Shown: one piece after another, positions 56,514 to 64,000 of the stretch
Numbering within the stretch: the stretch's first letter is position 1
Layout: every line of letters starts with the position of its first letter
Source of the DNA: Granulicella arctica
GTDB taxonomy: Bacteria; Acidobacteriota; Terriglobia; Terriglobales; Acidobacteriaceae
Length of the DNA stretch: 64,000 nucleotides
Direction of reading: 5' to 3'
Assembly: GCF_013410065.1 (NCBI RefSeq)
Contig: NZ_JACCCW010000002.1
Span: 1,364,001 to 1,428,000 of the forward strand
Notes under the pieces: generated by a model
Seen by the model: only the letters and a program-made list of their open reading frames with translations
Databases searched by the model: none
Told to the model about the DNA's origin: nothing
Program-made: the position numbers and the translations under genes

Positions 56514-59078
56514 TTACTCGTTCCGTAGTGCCACCATCGGCTCCACGCCTGCTGCGCGACGGGCCGGAATCACCGATGCCAGCAGCGCTGCCAGTGCGAG
56601 CAGCAGTGTAGCCAGCGTCAGCATGATCGGATCCCAGGGCTTTACGCCGAAGAGCTGATCTGTCATCAGCTTGCCTGCACCGATGGCCGCCGGAATGCCC
56701 AGTCCTAGTCCGATACCGACCTGCGAGAAAGCGCCGCGCAATACCATCTTCACCACACTCCCGCGATCTGCCCCCAACGCCATCCGTATGCCAATCTCGC
56801 CCGTCTGCTGTTCCACTATATACGCCATCACACCGTAGAGGCCCAATGCTGCCAGCACCAATCCGAGTACACCGAAGAGGGTCGTTAGTGTCGCAACCAT
56901 GTTTTCCTGCTGGAAATCCGCGTTGACGACTTTGGTATAGGGATCAACCCCATAGAGCACCAGGGTGGGATCGACATCCGCCAACGCCTTGCGCACGCGC
57001 TCTTCCATACCCGGCGGGTTGCCTGGGGCCCAGAGCACAATGTTGTACAAGTAATGCGACCAAACCTCGCCGCTCACATAAGCCGGATCGTCGTACTGCA
57101 CGGTTTGCGCCTCTGGAATCCAGAACATCGGCCGCACCGGATCTTTGTAGTCATACGTCAGGTACCGCATGTCCTTCGTGACACCAACGATCTCGTAAGT
57201 TCCCGCATATTTGATCTTGTCGATTCCGAAGTGCTGTCCGATGGGGTTTTGGTCTTTGAAGAATCGCTTCGCAAAGGCCTCGTTGATTACGGTTACCTTC
57301 CGCGTTGTCGCGGTGTCGTCCTCCGTAATTGGCCGACCTTGGGCCATCGTTGCGCCTAAGGTCTCGAAGAACCCTGGCATCACTCGGGCCCACGATGCAC
57401 TCGTATCTTCTTTGGCGCCGGGCTCCGGTCTGCCTGCCACTCGAATCCCGTCGTTCCAGCTATCGCCCGACATTGGTGCGTAGAGCGCAGGCGCCACCAT
57501 TCTCACACCGGGAATCTGGCGCAGACGGTCGTCGATCTTCTGGAACATCGGCTCCAGTTGTTCCGGCTTGTAGTTGCCCAACATGGGATTAATCCAAGCG
57601 ATGTAGCGGCCCTGCGTCTCAAATCCGAAGTTCTGGTGCTCCAGATTGCGCAGACTGCGGCCCAGCAGTGCCGCAACAGACAACAACACGAGCGACATCG
57701 CCGTCTGCGCGATCACCAGCGACCTCTGCGCCCATGAGCGTCGTCCGCGAACAGAACGATTTCCTCCTCGCAGCGCCTCCACCGGGTCGGCATGGGAGGT
57801 CATCCACGCCGGTGCAATCCCAAAGATGATCCCTGTCAGCACCGACACTCCCAGCGCGAAGAGCAGCGCGAGCCACGACGGTGTCGCGTCAATTGGTACG
57901 TAGTTATTCGGGCCCCCGATCTGGAAGGCCAGATACAGAATCAGCCTCGTCCCAGCATAGGCGACGCCAATGCCGAGCACTCCGCCAATCACGGCCAGCA
58001 TCACCGACTCCACCAGCGCCTTGCGCACCAACCGTTGCCGCGAAGCGCCCAGCGCAACGCGTATCGAAGTCTGTCCGCGATCCTTCAGCCCACGCGCCAG
58101 CAGCAGATTCGCCAGATTCCCGCAGGCCACCAGCAGAACACATCCCGCCGCCAGCAGCAGCAGCTTCAACCCATCCTGATACTGATCTTTCATCGCCGCC
58201 ACCCCCGCCCCGCCAGGAGTCAGGTGCAGTGTCTGCTGCTGCCACAGTTGCTTCTCGCCAGGCTCCATATCCGGCACATGGCTAGCCAGCCAGTCGTGGA
58301 ACTCCACCTTCAACTTTGCTTCCAATACCTTCGGGTTGACCCCGGGGCGCACTCTCCCGATCAGGTCCAGGAAGTTGCCGTTCGGTCTCTTCAGTCGCGA
58401 GGTCGTTCCATCGATCATTAGCTCCGAAGTCAGCGGCAGCCATAGATCCGGCATGCCTCCTCCAGACAGCTTTGCTCCATAGAACCCCGGAGGAGATACG
58501 CCAATCACCGTAAACGGATGCCCGTTGATCTGATAGCTCGCTCCGACGACCGAGGGGTCGGAGCCGTACTTCTCCTTCCAAATGTGGTAGCTCATCACTG
58601 CCACAGGCGCTGCGCTCTCCTGGTCGTCCGCATCGGTCATCATGCGTCCGATCCACGGTTGCACACCAAGGGTCTGAAAGAAATTTCCCGAGACATACTC
58701 GCCGTTGCGCGTATCCACCTGTGCCTGCGACCCCGCCCGGCGGACGCCGAGAGCCGCATTGCCTGCCTGCAGTGCCGCCAGATCCGTGAACTCAGGCGTT
58801 CGCGCGCGAAAGTTCTTGTACGCCTCCCACGAGAACAACGAAAAATTCTGATCGTTACCCTGCGTATAGCCGCCCCAGTTGCAGCAGCGAATCTTATCTC
58901 CGATCCGCCACAGCTCCTCCGGCTTTGATACCGGCAAAGACTTCAGCATCACCTGGTGCACGAGCGTAAAGATCGCTGTAGTTGCGCCAATTCCGAGCGC
59001 CAGCGTGAGTACCGCGGTCGCTGTGAACCCAGGCGCCTTCCGTAGTTGCCGAAGCGCGTCGCGAAAATCTGCCAGCAT
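56514..59078 (-). CDS. ADOP-type ABC permease (MacB/FtsX fold, no ATPase)
   Basis: 854 residues. The N-terminus ALRQLRKAPGFTATAVLTLA is the acidobacterial ADOP signature, followed by a membrane helix, a first MacB-type periplasmic domain (about 50-260), three FtsX helices (about 300-420: LLLLAAGCVLLVACGNLANL), a second duplicated helix-domain unit (LVIAQTAMSLVLLSVAALLG) and C-terminal FtsX helices (LFGVLGLVLAALGLYGVMAY, ending GVEPMVALRNE). The ATPase partner and a PadR regulator are not adjacent. An ATAC-N5-GTAT dyad at 59090-59102 lies just upstream of the start. Role unknown; lipoprotein or peptide export or mechanotransmission are known for the fold. Confidence 0.88.
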   Translation of the reverse strand: MLADFRDALRQLRKAPGFTATAVLTLALGIGATTAIFTLVHQVMLKSLPVSKPEELWRIGDKIRCCNWGGYTQGNDQNFSLFSWEAYKNFRARTPEFTDLAALQAGNAALGVRRAGSQAQVDTRNGEYVSGNFFQTLGVQPWIGRMMTDADDQESAAPVAVMSYHIWKEKYGSDPSVVGASYQINGHPFTVIGVSPPGFYGAKLSGGGMPDLWLPLTSELMIDGTTSRLKRPNGNFLDLIGRVRPGVNPKVLEAKLKVEFHDWLASHVPDMEPGEKQLWQQQTLHLTPGGAGVAAMKDQYQDGLKLLLLAAGCVLLVACGNLANLLLARGLKDRGQTSIRVALGASRQRLVRKALVESVMLAVIGGVLGIGVAYAGTRLILYLAFQIGGPNNYVPIDATPSWLALLFALGVSVLTGIIFGIAPAWMTSHADPVEALRGGNRSVRGRRSWAQRSLVIAQTAMSLVLLSVAALLGRSLRNLEHQNFGFETQGRYIAWINPMLGNYKPEQLEPMFQKIDDRLRQIPGVRMVAPALYAPMSGDSWNDGIRVAGRPEPGAKEDTSASWARVMPGFFETLGATMAQGRPITEDDTATTRKVTVINEAFAKRFFKDQNPIGQHFGIDKIKYAGTYEIVGVTKDMRYLTYDYKDPVRPMFWIPEAQTVQYDDPAYVSGEVWSHYLYNIVLWAPGNPPGMEERVRKALADVDPTLVLYGVDPYTKVVNADFQQENMVATLTTLFGVLGLVLAALGLYGVMAYIVEQQTGEIGIRMALGADRGSVVKMVLRGAFSQVGIGLGLGIPAAIGAGKLMTDQLFGVKPWDPIMLTLATLLLALAALLASVIPARRAAGVEPMVALRNE

Positions 59079-59440
59079 CAGTATCTCCTATACTTTGTGT
59101 ATCTCCGGGAGTCCTGCTATGCATTACGAGAACAACTGCTCGCCGGTTCCCGGAAACGATCCGCATGACCGAAAAGAACTGAGCGAGAACCAATCTCTAC
59201 TGTCTATATCCAGACATTTTCTGTTCAGTATCGAATTGTTTGCGGCAGCAGTTGACGGGCCAATGAGAATCCAGCGTTACTAATTCCTGACGGCAATCAG
59301 ACCTTTCGTCTCATTCGCTTTCTCCATGTCCGACACACTTTTTGCAGCGACGAACGGAGGGTCGGAATCAGGTACGGACTCTGATCATTCAGTATCATAA
59401 GGAAAACCGGTCAAAAACCCGGCCCTGAATTGAGACAACT
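59079..59440. other. Divergent gap between the ADOP and hflX genes
   Basis: No gene was found. ATAC-N5-GTAT (59090-59102) stands right before the ADOP start and could be a PadR-type half of an operator. The remainder should hold both promoters; GGTCAAAAACCCGGCC near 59409 is weakly self-complementary. Confidence 0.4.
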
Positions 59441-60970
59441 TTGACCAGCAAGAAGGCTTCGCCTGAAGTCACCCCGGATCAAGAGCAGTCGCGCCGAAAT
59501 CGCGGAAAGACAGTCCGTCGCAGCCTTGTCGAAGCAAGTGAGGCTCAGGACGCGGCACTGCTCGCCCGCGAACTCCGTACCTCGCAAACACAGCAGGAAC
59601 TTGCCGTAATTGTCGTGGTCGAGTTCACTGGTGAACTTCGCAAGCGCAAGCAGCTTACCGCAGCCGCTCGCCTTGCCCGCACCGCGGCCGCCGTCATGGC
59701 TGGAGAAGAAGACCTCTCGGGCCAAGCAGCCTCTAGCCTCGACTTCGATGCAGGCCGCGCAGAGTTCGAGGAACTCGCTCGATCAGCCGGTGCGACCATC
59801 GCCGCCACCCTCGTCCAGCGCCGCCAGAAGCCCGATCCCTCCAGCCTCGTCGGCCAGGGCAAACTCGACGAAATTGTCGAGGTCGTGGCCTCCACCAACG
59901 CATCGCTTGTTCTCTTCGACCATGACCTCACCCCCTCACAACTCCGCAATATCGAAGCCCGGCTGCCCTGCCACGTCATCGACCGTTCGCAGCTCATACT
60001 CGACATCTTCGCCCGCCATGCCAAGACACGCGAAGGCCAGCTCCAGGTAGAACTCGCGCAGCTCGAGTACCAGTTGCCCCGTCTGGCTGGACGCGGTCGC
60101 GCCATGTCACAGCTTGGCGGCGGCATCGGAACCCGCGGCCCGGGCGAAACGCAGCTCGAAACTGATCGGCGCAAGATCAACCTTCGCCTCGACCACATCA
60201 AGACTCAGCTCGACGCTGTCCGCCGCATCCGCCACCAGCAGCGACAGCGCCGCGAGGCAGTCCCGGTCCCCGTGGTCGCCCTCGTCGGTTATACCAACGC
60301 CGGCAAGAGCACTCTCTTCAATGCTCTCACCGAGGCCGGCGTGCTCGAATCGGCCCGCATGTTCGCTACCCTCGACCCCAAGCTTCGCCAGTTGCAGCTT
60401 CCTTCACGCCGCAAGATCCTGCTTTCCGATACCGTTGGCTTCATTCGCAACCTTCCCCACACTCTGGTTACGAGCTTTCGCGCCACCCTCGAAGAGGTCG
60501 AACGAGCCGAAGTCCTGCTTCACGTTCAGGATGCCTCCAGCCCGATCCGCGATGAGCAGAAAACGCAGGTGGAAAAGGTCCTGGTTGAGCTTGCAGTCTC
60601 GACCAAGCCGGTCATCCAGGTACTGAACAAGGTCGATCTCGTTCCTCCCCAGGAGCTCGCCCACCTCTCCAGCGATCGCGAAGCGATTCCTGTCTCCTCG
60701 CTTCAGCACACCGGTCTGGAACAACTCCTGATTGCGATCGATACCGCGCTCGTGGTCGACCCGCTTGTCGAATCTAGCTTTCGGCTCCCGCAATCCGAAG
60801 GCGCCATCCTCGCATCGCTCGAAGGCGGAGCCATTATCGACGAGAAACGCTTTGAAGGAAATCTCGTCTTCCTCCGAGTCCGCGGACCAGCATCGCTTCT
60901 TGACCGCTACCGCCGTTTCCGTGAGAAACATGATCCTTCTAACCGACGCCCACGAGCGAAGCAGACATAA
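59441..60970 (+). CDS. hflX: GTPase HflX
   Basis: 509 residues. HflX is a ribosome-splitting GTPase used after heat or antibiotic stress. The N-terminal domain has [34 protein letters not shown] and [16 protein letters not shown]; the linker carries [20 protein letters not shown]; and the G domain has [34 protein letters not shown] and VSSLQ. A roughly 60-residue charged N-terminal extension ([20 protein letters not shown]) precedes the core. The start is a TTG at 59441 with only a weak GAG upstream, so a downstream start is possible. The gene ends 50 bases before a truncated receptor gene on the other strand. Confidence 0.9.
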   Translation: MTSKKASPEVTPDQEQSRRNRGKTVRRSLVEASEAQDAALLARELRTSQTQQELAVIVVVEFTGELRKRKQLTAAARLARTAAAVMAGEEDLSGQAASSLDFDAGRAEFEELARSAGATIAATLVQRRQKPDPSSLVGQGKLDEIVEVVASTNASLVLFDHDLTPSQLRNIEARLPCHVIDRSQLILDIFARHAKTREGQLQVELAQLEYQLPRLAGRGRAMSQLGGGIGTRGPGETQLETDRRKINLRLDHIKTQLDAVRRIRHQQRQRREAVPVPVVALVGYTNAGKSTLFNALTEAGVLESARMFATLDPKLRQLQLPSRRKILLSDTVGFIRNLPHTLVTSFRATLEEVERAEVLLHVQDASSPIRDEQKTQVEKVLVELAVSTKPVIQVLNKVDLVPPQELAHLSSDREAIPVSSLQHTGLEQLLIAIDTALVVDPLVESSFRLPQSEGAILASLEGGAIIDEKRFEGNLVFLRVRGPASLLDRYRRFREKHDPSNRRPRAKQT

Positions 60971-61020
60971 GTTTTATCGTCGGGCCCAGAAATGCAAGTA
61001 CGCTCTACCGGTCTTGCTGC

Positions 61021-62073
61021 TCAAACCAATACCGCGTCGCCAGTATTCGGGTCGTAGACCTGACCGCTGTACCCGGAGAGGTTCAGGCTATTGCCAACAA
61101 CGTTGTAGTACGGAATATTCGTATTGAACGTGGTCTCTTCGTGATCCGAGACGCGCAGGAAGTCGCCGAAGAAGAAGAGCTTGTTCTTCAGTACCGGCCC
61201 GCCAATCGAAGCTCCGGTGTAGTTGTACACAAGCCTTCCGTTGGATCCAGTGGCAAAGTAGTTGCGTGCGTTCACACCGTTGTTCTCCATGTTCTGGAAG
61301 ACCGAGCCATGGAAGTTGTTGGTGCCTGACTTCAGCGTTACGTTCACGACAGTTCCGACCGCGCGGCCAAACTCCGCTTCGAAGTTGTTGGTCGTAATGT
61401 CGACGCTGGCAATAGCGGCGGCGGGCGGCACCAGGATGATGTGGATGCCGGTGCGCTGGTCGTCGTCGATACCCTCAATCTGGTAGAGGTTCACATAGGA
61501 CGACTGCCCGTTGGCGTTCACCGAGAGATCGTTGTTCGCATTGAAGAACTGCGAGTTGTTGAACACCACCGGTGCCATGCCAGGAACGGTATTTAGCAGC
61601 GACTGGAAGCTGTTGCCGCTGGTGAGCGGAAGGTCTGCAATCTGACGCTGCCCGATATTCGTGGAGATGTCGGCACTGTCGGTCTGTAGCAGGGCTGGAG
61701 CGCTGGACACGGTGATCGTCTCGGTAGTAGCGCCCGCGCTCATCGTGATGTCGACCCGTGTGGTGGTATTGGTGTCGATGACGACGTTATCTCGAACCTC
61801 TTTTTTGAAGCTGGGAGCAGTTATGGTCAAGGTGTAGATCCCCGGCGGCAGATTGGGTTCGGTGAAGTTCCCGCTCTCGTTGGTGACCGTAGAGTAGACC
61901 GTACTTTGGCCCGTCAGTACGAGGGCGATCTGGGCATTGCTTACCATCGACCCAGTAGGGTCCGTGATATTTCCGACGATTGTGCCGCTAACAGCCTGGG
62001 CAGATAGCGATCTGGCGGAAAAGATCGAAGAGATTAGCACAACAAACGCCAGGCTTGCCTTACGCATACGCAT
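61021..62073 (-). pseudogene. Truncated Oar-type TonB-dependent receptor (N-terminal third only)
   Basis: 350 codons. A signal peptide (ASLAFVVLISSIFSARSLSAQ), a carboxypeptidase regulatory-like domain (VSGTIVGNITDPTGSMVSNA) and a plug-like domain (ADLPLTSGNSFQSLLNTVPG, IEGIDDDQRTGIHIILVPPA, EFGRAVGTVVNVTLKSGTNN) are intact, but the reading stops after DPNTGDAVLV and no barrel follows; hflX begins 50 bases further. Full-length relatives (such as the 1086-residue one in this window) are about three times longer. GGAGG upstream of the ATG is intact, so an exported fragment could still be made. I treat it as a 3'-truncated gene. Confidence 0.75.
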
Positions 62074-62395
62074 GAAGCCTCCGAAAGTACATCCATAGAC
62101 GCCCGCAACAGCAGATGCCGACCAGCACTCAGAATATGTAATGAATTGCGAAAGACACACTATCAACACTTCAGATAAGTTGTCACGTAAATGAGAGTAA
62201 AAATGCATAAATGGCTCGCATTCAGGAATGTCAATCTCCTGAGTCAACGCAAAGACGTTCGAGAACGCGCATTCGAGCGCAGGCGGAGAATTGAACTCTA
62301 TTTCAGGCACATGGTGAACGATGTTGCTGCCAACGCCACTGAAATTCTTCCCGAAGACTGACGACCAGAGCTCCTCTGTCACGGGCTTGAGTCTA
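62074..62395. other. Upstream region of the truncated receptor gene
   Basis: No gene was found between the truncated receptor and apbE. The frame stays open on the minus strand to 62382 but contains no domain. It presumably holds the receptor promoter; the ribosome binding site GGAGG is at 62078-62082. Confidence 0.5.
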
Positions 62396-63475
62396 TTACC
62401 TTCCCTGCCCTACCAGTTCTTGTTTCTGGAACAGCGGGCACCGCTTTGTCTCCACCGGCGTCTGCCATTGAAAAACCGTACACCTTGGTACGTCCGCTTT
62501 ACCCGAGACAATCAAGGCGTGGGCCTCCGGAGCATAGCGTTTGAGGAACGCAAGACTCTCCGCCGGCGTATCGACAAAGAGGACATTGGAGAGTGCATCG
62601 CTGGTGGTCGCAGAGGGATCGATAATGCTGACATGAAGCCGACCTTCCACGGGCCGTAGCGTCCGCGGGTCCATAATATGGCAGTACAGACGGCCGCTAG
62701 CGATAAAGTTTTTCTCGCTACAGTTCGCGCTCGAAAGCGACGTGTCGCGCAGTAGGACTGTCGAGATGGGCACACGGTCTGGTGAGCCATCCGGGACCAC
62801 GACTCTCCATCCTCTCTTACCTGGGGGTGCCCCCAGCGCATACACCGTACTGCTCCCTGCGGAGATGAGCGCGGCAGAGATATGGCGCGCCCGCAGAATC
62901 GTCACGGCCGCGTCCACGGCAAACCCTTTGCCAATGCCCCCCGGGTCGAGTTCTACACCGGGTACGCGAAAAGCAACGGTGCGTGTGGCTGGGTCGAGTG
63001 CGATGTTACGATATCCCACCATTGGGCGGATACGATCCAGGTCTTCTTCTGAAGGAACACGGCCACTGTGATTGAAGAAGCCCCACGCCTTCATCAAGGG
63101 ACCGACCGAGATATCGAATGCCCCGTCGCTCCCCTCGCTCCAATGCTGCGACGCTTGCAGAAAGCGGAAGGTCTCGGGGTCTGTGGTAACGGGTGTGGAA
63201 GCGGCCTCGCGGTCGATCCGCGAGAGTTCGCTCGTCTCGCGATAGTTGGAGAGCTCCTGCTCAATACGATCTACCTCTTCGAAGACCTCGTCTGCCACGC
63301 CGCTAGCCTCTGCTTCAGTCCGCGCATACACATACAAGGCGAACTGGGTACCCATTGCCGGATGGCGGAAGGTATAGAGCTTCCGAGCCGGGGCCATATG
63401 GCAGCGCGCCGGAATCGCCAGCGCGATAGCTGCGGCAATCGTTACGATCCATCCAAGTCTCACAACCGTCTGCAT
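62396..63475 (-). CDS. apbE: FAD:protein FMN transferase (ApbE)
   Basis: 359 residues. ApbE attaches FMN to threonines of extracytoplasmic flavoproteins such as the Rnf and Nqr subunits. A signal sequence (IVTIAAAIALAIPARC) is followed by HPAMGTQFALYVYARTEAEA, LSNYRETSELSRIDREA, GAFDISVGPLMKAWGF, the FAD-binding DPGGIGKGFAVDAAV, and the C-terminal magnesium site region HIMDPRTLRPVEGR and ATTSDALSNVLFV. It lies 7 bases downstream of an oxidoreductase gene on the same strand, so the two are probably co-transcribed. The target flavoprotein is not in the window. Confidence 0.92.
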   Translation of the reverse strand: MQTVVRLGWIVTIAAAIALAIPARCHMAPARKLYTFRHPAMGTQFALYVYARTEAEASGVADEVFEEVDRIEQELSNYRETSELSRIDREAASTPVTTDPETFRFLQASQHWSEGSDGAFDISVGPLMKAWGFFNHSGRVPSEEDLDRIRPMVGYRNIALDPATRTVAFRVPGVELDPGGIGKGFAVDAAVTILRARHISAALISAGSSTVYALGAPPGKRGWRVVVPDGSPDRVPISTVLLRDTSLSSANCSEKNFIASGRLYCHIMDPRTLRPVEGRLHVSIIDPSATTSDALSNVLFVDTPAESLAFLKRYAPEAHALIVSGKADVPRCTVFQWQTPVETKRCPLFQKQELVGQGR

Positions 63476-63482
63476 AGAAGGC

Positions 63483-64000
63483 TCAGGCCTGTCGCCTTAG
63501 GGGCGGGATCGTGGCCTTCGCCTCGGTCAGCACGGCATCATGAGCAACCGCACACGCGATCGCCGACCCATACCCGACATACGCATCTGCCTCAACCGCG
63601 TGTTCTCCACGTACGGCCTCTATGAACGATCGCACCGCAGTAAGCGTGGAGTCTTCATGGTCTAGCGTGCCGATGCGCTCGCCTTCTCCGCGATATGGCA
63701 TCTCGCCATGCGTTGAATAGGACGCCCCGGTAACGATGCCGTTTTGCACCACCGTCTTTCCGCTTGGAGCATGGACCGAGCTTTGCTTCTTGTTCTCGTA
63801 GTAGAAGGTTGCGTCTTCCATCGTGATCTGGACACTACCTTCATCCCCGTAGACCCATAGCTCATTGCCATTTTTGGCATTGTCGGTAATCGAGGAAAAG
63901 AAGAGCTTGCGGCCCTCGCTATAGTTGAAGGAGGCTATGGTGTTGTCGCCCACCGTACGTCCGTCATGGTAGCGGCAAATACTCGAAGTGCCGATCACGC
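63483..64000 (-). CDS. Gfo/Idh/MocA-family oxidoreductase, C-terminal part (5' end outside window)
   Basis: About 171 residues of the C-terminal alpha/beta domain of a Gfo/Idh/MocA NAD(P)-dependent sugar-type oxidoreductase: TVGDNTIASFNYSEGRKLFF, NELWVYGDEGSVQITMEDAT, GASYSTHGEMPYRGEGERIG and TAVRSFIEAVRGEHAVEADA. The reading is open to the right edge; the N-terminal Rossmann domain lies outside. The GTG at 63998 is internal. apbE begins 7 bases downstream. Substrate unknown. Confidence 0.82.
   Translation of the reverse strand, partial: VIGTSSICRYHDGRTVGDNTIASFNYSEGRKLFFSSITDNAKNGNELWVYGDEGSVQITMEDATFYYENKKQSSVHAPSGKTVVQNGIVTGASYSTHGEMPYRGEGERIGTLDHEDSTLTAVRSFIEAVRGEHAVEADAYVGYGSAIACAVAHDAVLTEAKATIPPLRRQA

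Noticed and set aside
1..64000. tRNA or rRNA genes, CRISPR arrays and an intact mobile element
   Set aside because: I looked for cloverleaf-like conserved arms, regular short repeats with spacers and paired terminal inverted repeats and saw none. The tandem repeats at 20953-21122 and 25988-26212 lack unique spacers of CRISPR type. A covariance-model search would be needed to exclude a tRNA.

Overview
The window looks like chromosome from an Acidobacteriota member of the Terriglobia (Acidobacteriaceae: Edaphobacter, Granulicella or Terriglobus relatives). The grounds are two Oar-type TonB-dependent receptors with N-terminal carboxypeptidase-regulatory-like domains, a large ATPase-less FtsX/MacB-type permease of the ADOP kind, a Ccm operon carrying a carboxypeptidase-regulatory-like protein, a PNGase A-like secreted protein, and intergenic repeats of a type common in this group. 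This placement is inferred from gene content; no rRNA gene, tRNA gene, CRISPR array or intact insertion sequence was found.

Layout. 1-4.7 kb: the end of a cytochrome c maturation operon (ccmF 3' end, ccmH, a CcmI-like small protein, a membrane-anchored carboxypeptidase-regulatory-like protein), then htpX and a DUF4149 protein. 4.7-6.1 kb: a ZIP metal transporter and a convergent DUF2007 protein. 6.1-9.6 kb: a non-phosphorylative L-fucose-type catabolic cluster (FAH hydrolase, L-fuconate dehydratase, SDR, divergent mutarotase). 9.7-15.5 kb: a glycine-zipper lipoprotein, engB, inositol-phosphate synthase, DedA, HemQ-type protein, nth and a small CxxC protein. 15.6-23 kb: haem genes hemD, hemC, hemA and a CcsA/HemX-like gene, with a PAS protein and a secreted PNGase A-like protein. 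23-29.6 kb: mutS, anmK, a small membrane protein, an oligopeptide-type binding lipoprotein and a DUF302 protein. From about 15.6 to 29.6 kb the plus strand is strikingly G-rich whichever strand is coding, and seven or so copies of one intergenic repeat lie only there.

30.4-34.5 kb: an amidohydrolase, a clan GH-D (alpha-galactosidase-like) secreted hydrolase and a DeoR regulator, with an inverted motif in the divergent promoter. 34.5-35.2 kb: a degraded Rieske oxygenase fragment. 35.2-48.4 kb is the most interesting part. An Oar-type TonB receptor, ribokinase, a DMT-type transporter, a LacI regulator, a PF07090-like protein, adenine deaminase, an AzgA-type purine permease, an exported nucleoside hydrolase and an exported metallophosphoesterase are tied together by five copies of the palindrome ATGAAAGCTTTCAT (one copy differs by a single base). 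I read this as a LacI-controlled purine nucleoside or nucleotide scavenging regulon: outer-membrane uptake, periplasmic dephosphorylation and N-glycosidic cleavage, separate import of base and ribose, then adenine deamination and ribose phosphorylation.

48.5-64 kb: an MFS transporter; an ArsR regulator divergent from a three-gene RND efflux operon; an IS110-type transposase remnant; an ADOP permease; hflX; a 350-residue truncated Oar receptor; ApbE; and the C-terminal part of a Gfo/Idh/MocA oxidoreductase running off the right edge.
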